Source: Cyanobacteria bacterium UBA8803 (GTDB lineage: Bacteria > Cyanobacteriota > Cyanobacteriia > Cyanobacteriales > Coleofasciculaceae). From it: a stretch of DNA of 12,413 nucleotides. Under the pieces are notes generated by a model. It was not told the DNA's origin. It did no database searches and saw nothing but the letters and a program-made list of their open reading frames with translations. A program made the translations under genes and the position numbers. The DNA lies in contig DNXU01000114.1 of NCBI GenBank assembly GCA_003505715.1, positions 4,893 through 17,305 of the forward strand, read 5' to 3'. Below, one piece after another: positions 6,306 to 12,413 of the stretch (position 1 is its first letter; every line of letters starts with the position of its first letter).

Positions 6306-6816
6306 ACTGTTTTAAACAATGAGGCTTTAACTTAAAAAATGTAAGTAAAAGCTTACAGTTCTGTTAAGTCTTTAACAAGATTTGCTACTCGCCTAATTCT
6401 CATCTATTTCTATCATTAGAAAAAGCTAATGTCTATAGATAAATTCAGGTGTAAATTCAGTATTTTCCAGCTAAATCACCTGAACTTGACAGACTGATTT
6501 AAGTTAGATCAGAAAAAATCAGTAATTTTCAGTATTTTTCTCCACTAAAAAATGTTAATTTTCTAGACCGCATCTGGTATCCTCAAGGGTTACACGGGCA
6601 GTAACTACCAAAAACCGAACGGATAGCACCGCATTTCGCTAACGTCACGCCAAGCCATCGAAGTAGAAGTACTTAGTAGACGACCAAGACCGCTGCTTAT
6701 TGGTCTGTAGAATTGCTGCCGCCTAAAACCGATGGTTGTAATCTTTGAGATAAACAAGTAATTTGGTATTATTGACTTTCATCGAGAATAGAATGAAAAG
6801 CAAAGTTGAATAGCTT
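6306..6816. other. Noncoding leader region before the HTH-PfkB gene
   Basis: No gene is seen here. The first part is very AT-rich (16 G/C in 60 bases at 6481-6540). It contains a perfect 8-bp inverted repeat TTCAGGTG/CACCTGAA (6444-6451 and 6477-6484), a direct repeat of TTCAGTATTTT (near 6455 and 6529) and a CTGATTT/AAATCAG pair (6494-6500 and 6516-6522). About 6570-6740 is clearly GC-richer (31 of 60 at 6601-6660) and includes the hairpin GACCAA/TTGGTC (6682-6705), so it may be a structured leader or a relic. A TTGACA at 6486 has no matching -10 box. Confidence 0.4.
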
Positions 6817-8319
6817 ATGGAATATAATGAAGCACTGGCTCTTGTAAATAAAGCATTTCTTGAGAATCACAACAGGTCTCTCAATGACCTAGAAACCTTT
6901 GTATTTCAAGGAGCTTGGCAAGGTCAAACTTATGAACAGATTGCCATGGAAAGAGGGTATGCTGCTGGAACTATAGCTAGAGATGTTGGGTTTAAGTTCT
7001 GGAAGCTACTTAGAGAGGCATTAGGAGAAAAAGCTAGTCATACAAATTTTCGGACAGCACTGGAGCGATACAGAAATAGAGTGGGTGAGCTAGAAGCAGA
7101 ACCTCCAGAGTCTCCAGAGTCTAAACCGGGTAACGATAGTATGATTCATAACGAACAATTTGAGGGTTTTACTAAAATTATTGATTTAATAAAATCCCAA
7201 AGAAACAAAGAAATTGATGTCATAGCTATAAGTGCTAATAATTACGATTTATTTATAAAAGTAGACAAAATTTCTCCCGAACATGAATCTGTGATTAGAG
7301 ATGAACCTTTTACCTGTGCAGGGGGTTCGGGTGCAAATACAATTTGTGGTTTATCAAAACTAGGCAAGAAGACAGCTATAGTAGGTTGTGTCAAAAATGA
7401 CCCTGAAGGGATAAAAATATTTGAGTCTTTCAAGGATTTTTCGGTAGACACGCAATTCCTTCACTTACTTAGCGAAGGAATTAAAAATGACCCAGCTTAT
7501 ACGGGCTATAAAACAGGTCGAACTACAGTATTAGTTGAAAGATTTTCTGGGAGAAGGCAAATTTTAGTAAATCCAGGGATCAACAACTGTTTATCAAAAA
7601 TACTCAAAGCCAATAATGAAGAACTCCTAAAAGCAGCTGTCGAGAAAATAAAAAAATCAAAAATTCTTCACTTATCATCTTTTGCCGGACGGAATGAGAT
7701 GGATTTACAGTTAGATATTCTCAATTTTATCAAAACTGATGATATAGTAGTATCCTTGACGCCAGGAGCTATTTATGTGGCAGAAGGTCTCGATCAATTG
7801 AATAGAATTTTAGCCTGTACAAATATAATGTTTTTGTACACGCAACAACTGGATCAACTCTTAGAGCGTTCTAATGAAATCAAAGGATTTGAGAGACATT
7901 TCTCTCTCAAGAAGAAGGTCGATATCTTTTTTGAGTGGAAAATGAGAAAACAGATGACTCATCCGATGGTTCTCGTTATTAAAGATTATTCAAAAGACAA
8001 GTCGAACAATATATATAAAAATCAAATAAATATCGCTAGTAATTTTGATAATTATGTCAGTTTTTTAAGACACCCTATTAAAAAATTTAACCGACAAGAT
8101 AAAACTCTTATTTCGGAAGATACTACTGGAACTGGTGATGCGCTTGCAGCCGGCTTCTTATATGGAATATTAGAAGGAGAAGAGATTGAGACCTGTGCTG
8201 ACTTTGGGTTTATTACATCCAGAGAGGTATCGCAACAACTTGGAGCCAGATCGAATCTTCCCGATCAAGATTTATTAAGAGCAATAGTTAATGAAGCGCA
8301 ACCTAATTTTTCAAGTTAA
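6817..8319 (+). CDS. vMAP-type N-terminal HTH-like domain fused to a PfkB-family kinase
   Basis: A 500-residue two-domain protein. Residues 1-90 match the N-terminal helix-turn-helix-like domain found on cyanobacterial vWA-MoxR-associated (vMAP) and related conflict-system proteins: FQGAWQGQTYEQIA, then GTIARDVGFKFWKLLREALG and NFRTALERYR. A Pro/Glu/Ser linker (92-107) precedes a PfkB/ribokinase fold (about 133-492). That fold has the substrate-side glycine motif AGGSGAN (168-174), the SKLGKKTAIVGCVKNDPEG segment (180-198), and the phosphate-binding TTGTGDALAAGF (436-447) with predicted catalytic base Asp441. It should phosphorylate a sugar or nucleoside with ATP; the substrate cannot be read from sequence. 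There is an extra Lys-rich stretch around 356-380, and the usual KxG-type ATP-loop motif is not evident. The ATG lacks a clear Shine-Dalgarno sequence. The gene is AT-rich, without HIP1 sites, and stands alone, converging on the PBP gene. Confidence 0.85.
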   Translation: MEYNEALALVNKAFLENHNRSLNDLETFVFQGAWQGQTYEQIAMERGYAAGTIARDVGFKFWKLLREALGEKASHTNFRTALERYRNRVGELEAEPPESPESKPGNDSMIHNEQFEGFTKIIDLIKSQRNKEIDVIAISANNYDLFIKVDKISPEHESVIRDEPFTCAGGSGANTICGLSKLGKKTAIVGCVKNDPEGIKIFESFKDFSVDTQFLHLLSEGIKNDPAYTGYKTGRTTVLVERFSGRRQILVNPGINNCLSKILKANNEELLKAAVEKIKKSKILHLSSFAGRNEMDLQLDILNFIKTDDIVVSLTPGAIYVAEGLDQLNRILACTNIMFLYTQQLDQLLERSNEIKGFERHFSLKKKVDIFFEWKMRKQMTHPMVLVIKDYSKDKSNNIYKNQINIASNFDNYVSFLRHPIKKFNRQDKTLISEDTTGTGDALAAGFLYGILEGEEIETCADFGFITSREVSQQLGARSNLPDQDLLRAIVNEAQPNFSS

Positions 8320-8380
8320 AATACTTGCGATCTCCAGTAGGTTTTCAAATTTTACTAGCTGATGTATTCAATAAACCGAA

Positions 8381-10627
8381 CTACTGAATCACCTGACGCA
8401 TGTAATTACTCCATAACTGAGCTGCTTGCGCACTACTGCCTCGCGTGGGAGAATTATCATCATTCCCCAACCATATCCCTGTCACCAGATTACGGCTAGG
8501 AATGAAACCGATAAACCAGAGGTCAACATTCCGGTCAGTTGTGCCAGTTTTCCCTGCTTCTTCCCCCAGTCCTAGGGAGGCAGAGCTACCCGTGCCCCCT
8601 TGCACCACTCTCCGGAGCATGGTAGTCATAGTATCAGCTACTCCTGGCGAAACCGCCTGGAAACCCCGTTCGCCATTCTCGTCAAAGCTGTAAATCACCC
8701 GACAGGTTTGCAGATTGTTTGGCTCAGTGCAATCCCCACTGTCGAGAATGCGTTTGATACCATGGGGACGGTTCCACACTCCGCGATTGGCGATCGCTGC
8801 ATAGGAGCCAGTAATTTCCAGGACATTGACTTCGCTTTGCCCGATCGCTAATCGCGGCACCGGATTTAGCTTAGACCTGATACCGAGACGCCGCGCCACT
8901 TCTACCACATTATTTAAACCAGCATCTTGCGCCACCCTAATCGCTACAGCATTCTCTGATAAAGCTAGGGCGGTGTACATATCAATACTGCCACCAGAAC
9001 GCTCGCAAGGCCGTATCCCGGCTACGGGAGGGGCGCAGGAGTAGGTTTTACCCGGTGAGATCCCTTGCACCAGTGCAGCAGTGTAGTCAAAGAGCTTGAA
9101 GGTTGAACCCGGTTGCCGCAAGGCTTGGGTAGCGCGATTAAACTGGCTTTGTTGGTAGTCTACCCCACCCACCAAGGCACGAATGGCTCCAGTTCGGGTG
9201 TCCAGGGTGACGAGGGCTCCCTGAGAGAAGCGAAAGCTAGATCCATTAGTACTGACAAAGTTACGCAGTGCTGTTTCTGCCTTGGCTTGAGTGTCTAGAT
9301 CTAGAGAGGTTTCCACAATAAAGTTACCCTCTTGAGCCAAGTCTTCTCCTAATAAGTCCCGCAATTCGCTGAAGACGTAGCTGTAGAAATAGGGCGCTTT
9401 GGTACTAGAGAGGAACTCGCGAGCTTTAGGACTAACCTCAATACGCGATCGCCTTGCCCGTGCTGCTTCCTCATCCTTAATCATGCCCATGGCTCTCATC
9501 CGAGTAATTACCCGATTGCGCAGTTGCAGAGCGGTATCGTAATCTTGAATGGGATTATAGCTGTTGGGCGCAGGTAAAATTGCGACCAAGGTTGCCGCTT
9601 CGGAAAGGGTCAAGTCCTTAGCGGGTTTGTCGAAATAAAATTGGGAGGCATCCTCAAACCCATACGCCTCAATGCCCAAGTAGATCTTATTTAAATAGGT
9701 TTTTAAAATCTCATCCTTACTGTAAAAAGTCTCTAACTTCAGGGCGACTACTGCCTCCCGGAGTTTCCTGCCAGCCGTATTTTCTCTCCCTACATACTCA
9801 GGAAATAGGCTCCGCGCCACCTGTTGAGTAAGAGTACTGGCTCCTTCCTTAATTCCGCCCCCTTTAATATTCCGCACCAGCGCCCTGGCAATGCCATAGG
9901 GATCGACCCCAAAGTGCCAGTAATACCGACTGTCTTCTGAAGCAATTACCGCTTTGGGTAAGTAGGGAGAAAATTCCGATAACGCCCTTAACTCTCGGTG
10001 AGCTGTTGTACGAGGTTGCCGCAGCGGCACCTGCTCTTCTGAATAGATCACAGATGGCCCATGCACTCCTGTGGGTAATGGCGGCAGCGGTACTTTTAAC
10101 GATTCGATAAATACCACCAAGACCATTAAGCCGACCAAACTCCCCACCCCGTAAAGGCTATATCGAATTGCCAATATATACCAGGGCGGGGGATCGACGT
10201 ACTGTAGCCGCACCGATGCTGCTAATTCTGGCGGTCCAATAGTCAGAACATCACCGTGGCGTAATACCAGCGAAGAGAGTCGGCGTTTGCCTCGGTAGAT
10301 GCCATTGGTCGAGTTTTCGTCTTTAATCAGAAACGTTCGTTGAGAGCGACCATAGCGCTCTAAGGACAGATGAATCTGACTTACTACTGGGTTGCGCACG
10401 ACAATATCGCAGGACTTAGAACTGCGCCCCAGTAAATAACGGTCTCCTAGTAAAGGATAAACATCCGCTTTCGGGGCATCGGCGTCTTGCACCCATAATT
10501 CCGGAACCTTAGCATTGGGCTTGAGAGCCAGTGCCTTAAAGTTTACTTTAGCTTGAATTGTTTGAACGGCCTGAGTTAGCTGACCAATCAGCGTTTTCGG
10601 CTGTTGTGGGGGCTGGGGAGAACTCAT
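8381..10627 (-). CDS. FHA-domain class A penicillin-binding protein (bifunctional transglycosylase/transpeptidase)
   Basis: A 748-residue PBP1A-type enzyme that polymerises lipid II and cross-links peptidoglycan outside the cytoplasmic membrane. A cytoplasmic FHA domain (about 58-142) carries GRSS (67-70), VSQIH (82-86) and TNG (107-109). One membrane helix follows (about 150-173). The GT51 glycosyltransferase domain (about 205-380) has catalytic Glu231 in EDSRYYWHFG and the second Glu291 in RKLRE. The transpeptidase domain (about 467-740) has Ser508 and Lys511 in PGSTFK, SEN (557-559) and KTG (693-695). All catalytic residues are present. FHA domains read phosphothreonine, so Ser/Thr-kinase control is likely, a link known in bacterial cell-wall regulation but inferred here. 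The N-terminus is Gln/Pro-rich. No strong Shine-Dalgarno sequence precedes the ATG; a TACAAT box (10667-10672, minus) lies about 40 bp upstream. Confidence 0.95.
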   Translation of the reverse strand: MSSPQPPQQPKTLIGQLTQAVQTIQAKVNFKALALKPNAKVPELWVQDADAPKADVYPLLGDRYLLGRSSKSCDIVVRNPVVSQIHLSLERYGRSQRTFLIKDENSTNGIYRGKRRLSSLVLRHGDVLTIGPPELAASVRLQYVDPPPWYILAIRYSLYGVGSLVGLMVLVVFIESLKVPLPPLPTGVHGPSVIYSEEQVPLRQPRTTAHRELRALSEFSPYLPKAVIASEDSRYYWHFGVDPYGIARALVRNIKGGGIKEGASTLTQQVARSLFPEYVGRENTAGRKLREAVVALKLETFYSKDEILKTYLNKIYLGIEAYGFEDASQFYFDKPAKDLTLSEAATLVAILPAPNSYNPIQDYDTALQLRNRVITRMRAMGMIKDEEAARARRSRIEVSPKAREFLSSTKAPYFYSYVFSELRDLLGEDLAQEGNFIVETSLDLDTQAKAETALRNFVSTNGSSFRFSQGALVTLDTRTGAIRALVGGVDYQQSQFNRATQALRQPGSTFKLFDYTAALVQGISPGKTYSCAPPVAGIRPCERSGGSIDMYTALALSENAVAIRVAQDAGLNNVVEVARRLGIRSKLNPVPRLAIGQSEVNVLEITGSYAAIANRGVWNRPHGIKRILDSGDCTEPNNLQTCRVIYSFDENGERGFQAVSPGVADTMTTMLRRVVQGGTGSSASLGLGEEAGKTGTTDRNVDLWFIGFIPSRNLVTGIWLGNDDNSPTRGSSAQAAQLWSNYMRQVIQ

Positions 10628-10876
10628 GGGGGAGAAATGAGCTGTTTGCTTTGGCGCTCTGCAATTATTGTACTCGCTACCTTAAACAAGGCGTGGTTTC
10701 TTCCCAATGCACCTCAACTGTTCCGCGATCCGGCAAGTTTCCTAAAAAACGCCACAGACGTTCTACTACCAAGTTGCTTGACTTCCTATTCCTCTAGTTA
10801 TAGCTCCAGAGGGAGCGTCACCATGTCTCTCTAAACTTATAAAATAATGCGATCGCAACTTAGTAAGAGTCGTCTT

Positions 10877-11941
10877 TTAGTTCACAGGATGATAATTGTT
10901 AAACTCCTTGGAAAAGGTCCAGGCAATACCATCCGGATCGTGGGAACGAGTCCACTCGGCGAACTCAGCGGCAGGCAGTTGGTTTTTCTTCCTTCTAAAG
11001 GTCGTTCTCGGCACCCCCAACCGTTCGCTCATAGCCGTCTGGGAGAGGAAGGACAACTGGGAGTTAAGTAGAGATGATTGACGATGGGAATGGTTTGATG
11101 ATGTTGATGCTTTTAACTGGTTTTCTTTTTCGGGTAAAAGTTTAACAGACCATAAGTTTTTTCCTTGTTCGCTTTTTTGAGCGTAGTCGATGCTATACCT
11201 GACACCATCCACTGTCGCTTGTAGAGGTAAGAACCCTCGCCGTTTGCTCCGGTTGAGATGAGCGCTAGTGAACCCCGAAAACTCAGCCACTGCCTGGGTA
11301 GTCATGAGCTTGACTTCTGGTTGAGACTTTTGAGCAGATGTTTGTGTCTCACGATCCATCCTTATTTTCTGGCGAGATTGTTGAGCATTACCGCGCTCTT
11401 TTCTCGTTTGATTGGTTGGATAGGGGTGAGTTGGCTTAGTTTGGCGATCGCGATCCAACTCTGCCAGGTATGGGGGTTTTGCCATCAGTGTCAGGCGTTC
11501 CTCTATTGAGGAGAGAATCTCTAACAGTTCTGGCCAGTTTGCTGCTAAAACTGGATAGACAGAGGCAGCTGTACTGTTGCCGTAGAAGCCGTTTTGGGGT
11601 TGGGTTAATAAGGTAGTTGCCCTCATCGACGCCGTAGATTTCGGCGGGGTATTACAGGCTGTTGCTAGCTGTTCTAGCTGCTGATTCATTGCCCATAACT
11701 GTTGAGTCAATCGAAATAACTGCTCGGTATGGTCGGCTAATTTTTTTTCAAGTTCTGCTACCCTGATGTTATTTACTTGTGCAGTACCGTTCGCAGAGGG
11801 TTCCGGTTGCAAGTAATCTTCTAAGGCTGTGGTTAACGCTTGAGAGAGTGACCTCAGACCGCGATTTTTCTGGAAGTCAATTAAGCGATCGTAAACAGCG
11901 GCTGGTACAGAGCCACTAATTTTAGGATTTTCCTTCGGCAT
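10877..11941 (-). CDS. DNA-binding protein with RHH N-terminus, coiled coil and two C-terminal HTH-like modules
   Basis: A 354-residue protein of unknown role. Residues 8-44 (ISGSVPAAVYDRLIDF, then SLSQALTTALEDYL) look like a ribbon-helix-helix DNA-binding and dimerisation unit. Residues 58-98 form a coiled coil (VAELEKKLADHTEQL). Residues 165-210 are polar and low in complexity. Two MerR/excisionase-like modules follow at about 213-268 (TTQAVAEFSGFTSAHLNRSKRRGFLP) and 298-350 (LSQTAMSERLGVPRTTFRRKKNQLP). Each ends in a Trp-containing strand (LWSVKLL; IAWTFSKEF), which suggests an internal duplication. The layout fits a transcriptional regulator or a plasmid/chromosome maintenance factor; no partner genes decide this. 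It lies upstream of the PBP on the same strand, 249 bp away, so co-transcription is uncertain. A palindrome over its promoter region suggests autorepression. No clear Shine-Dalgarno sequence is seen. Confidence 0.75.
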   Translation of the reverse strand: MPKENPKISGSVPAAVYDRLIDFQKNRGLRSLSQALTTALEDYLQPEPSANGTAQVNNIRVAELEKKLADHTEQLFRLTQQLWAMNQQLEQLATACNTPPKSTASMRATTLLTQPQNGFYGNSTAASVYPVLAANWPELLEILSSIEERLTLMAKPPYLAELDRDRQTKPTHPYPTNQTRKERGNAQQSRQKIRMDRETQTSAQKSQPEVKLMTTQAVAEFSGFTSAHLNRSKRRGFLPLQATVDGVRYSIDYAQKSEQGKNLWSVKLLPEKENQLKASTSSNHSHRQSSLLNSQLSFLSQTAMSERLGVPRTTFRRKKNQLPAAEFAEWTRSHDPDGIAWTFSKEFNNYHPVN

Positions 11942-11954
11942 AGCTTTAATCTTG

Positions 11955-11974
11955 TGTGATACAGCTATATTACA
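11955..11974 (-). promoter_or_regulatory. 20-bp imperfect palindrome over the likely promoter of the RHH gene
   Basis: The two halves are complementary at 8 of 10 positions around a central AGCT, and the ends are TGT and ACA. On the minus strand the palindrome overlaps TAATAT, a plausible -10 box about 30 bp before the ATG at 11941. A repressor bound here would block RNA polymerase, and RHH proteins commonly regulate their own promoters in this way. Confidence 0.45.
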
Positions 11975-12289
11975 TTTACGCCTGTACTGAGCCGAGTCGC
12001 CATGCTAATTCCAATAAGTTTGATGAAGTAAATGAAACCTGCAACATGGGCAGTGGGGAGCGAGTAGTGGGCAGTAAAGAAGAGTTTTTTTAGCTTGTTG
12101 GTGTAATCGCTTCGTGATAGCTAAGTTGAGATACCAGCAATTGAACGAGGGATACTTTTATTAATTTAGTTTAAATAATGCTACAAATACGTCTATAAAA
12201 TTAGGGGTTAGTTATTGGCCAAAACACCAGTTAACTTAGCGTCTTACTCTTGAGGTGTAATACCCGTATGACAGTCTATCGGGAAAATC
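11975..12289. other. Noncoding AT-rich stretch with short repeats
   Basis: No gene is visible on either strand. At 12048-12075 there is a degenerate G-rich repeat with GGGCAGT twice (12048-12054 and 12069-12075), of a type common between cyanobacterial genes. Further on are a T7 run, a small hairpin-like ATCGC-TTC-GTGAT, and an AT-rich segment at about 12150-12205 that could carry distal promoter elements. Confidence 0.4.
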
Positions 12290-12413
12290 GGGTGTAGGGG
12301 TGTGGGGTGTGAGGGTGTGGGGTGTAGGGGGGAGGGTATGGGGCATAGAGAAACATTTTACTAGTACAAGCCTCTTCCAACACCCTTACACCCCACACCC
12401 TCACACCCTCACC
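12290..12413. repeat. G-rich minisatellite with a perfect 21-bp inverted copy
   Basis: Units of GGGTGT/GGGGTGT(GA) repeat from 12290 to about 12333. The complementary C-rich version occupies 12381-12413 and runs off the window. The segments 12306-12326 and 12387-12407 are exact inverted copies separated by 60 bases. Either a long cruciform or hairpin, or G-quadruplexes on the plus strand, could form. Similar short tandem repeats occur between genes in many filamentous cyanobacteria. Confidence 0.8.

Noticed and set aside
6486..6514. TTGACA as a promoter for the kinase gene
   Set aside because: No -10-like hexamer occurs at 16-19 bp spacing, and it is more than 300 bp from the start codon.
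6570..6740. tRNA or other known RNA gene in the GC-richer islet
   Set aside because: No T-loop or anticodon-arm pattern and no recognised riboswitch or RNA-family signature was found.
8320..8380. Bidirectional terminator between the convergent kinase and PBP genes
   Set aside because: Only 5-6 bp imperfect pairings are present, without a GC-rich stem and U-run.
10803..10816. GCTCC-AGAG-GGAGC hairpin as a terminator of the RHH gene
   Set aside because: The stem is only 5 bp with no U-run on either side; it was left unannotated.
11258..11509. Plus-strand frame antisense to the RHH gene
   Set aside because: It lies wholly within a well-supported coding region, with no ribosome site and no family resemblance.
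11955..11974. NtcA or CRP-type binding site
   Set aside because: The spacing and half-sites do not fit GTA-N8-TAC or TGTGA-N6-TCACA.
12290..12413. CRISPR array
   Set aside because: The repeats are short, contiguous and G-rich with no unique spacers, so this is a minisatellite.

Overview
The window looks like chromosomal DNA of a cyanobacterium, probably filamentous or colony-forming. The evidence is nine copies of the HIP1 octamer GCGATCGC, a Uma2-family gene, a very large subtilase with RTX repeats, a class A penicillin-binding protein (PBP) carrying an FHA domain, a vMAP-type N-terminal domain, and several families of short interspersed repeats. No rRNA, tRNA or CRISPR array was seen. Species cannot be named from this sequence alone.

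Layout. Positions 1-1103 form a repeat-rich accessory patch. It holds the 5' stub of a Phd/YefM-type antitoxin gene (+) running into the 3' end of a complete Uma2-family gene (-). The pair is bracketed by two direct copies of a ~65-bp repeat and by REP-like hairpins. A strong 19-bp stem-loop follows at 1026-1072, just beyond the stop of the next gene. Positions 1104-5501 (-) encode a 1465-residue secreted subtilisin-like protease: prodomain, S8 catalytic domain, two SdrD_B-like beta domains (the second interrupted by a ~180-residue jelly-roll insertion), two tandem ~180-residue beta modules, and a calcium-binding RTX tail that implies type I secretion. Positions 5502-6816 are mostly noncoding. 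They contain a possible small transcript (5633-5854), a MITE-like element with a REP hairpin inside it (5923-6013), a small gene that looks frameshifted (6046-6257, -), and an AT-rich leader with a GC-richer islet.

Positions 6817-8319 (+) encode the most unusual protein: a cyanobacterial vMAP-type N-terminal helix-turn-helix-like domain fused to a PfkB/ribokinase-fold kinase. The gene is AT-rich and sits in a 4.2-kb stretch without HIP1 sites, so it may have been acquired. It converges on an FHA-domain bifunctional PBP (8381-10627, -) for cell-wall synthesis. Upstream of the PBP on the same strand is a DNA-binding protein of unknown role (10877-11941, -) with a ribbon-helix-helix N-terminus, a coiled coil and two C-terminal HTH-like modules. 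A 20-bp imperfect palindrome over its likely promoter suggests autoregulation. The window ends in a G-rich minisatellite with a perfect 21-bp inverted copy.

The genes do not form one obvious operon or pathway. The best candidate for something undescribed is the HTH-kinase fusion. The other points of interest are the broken small genes, the nested protease domain and the candidate small RNA.
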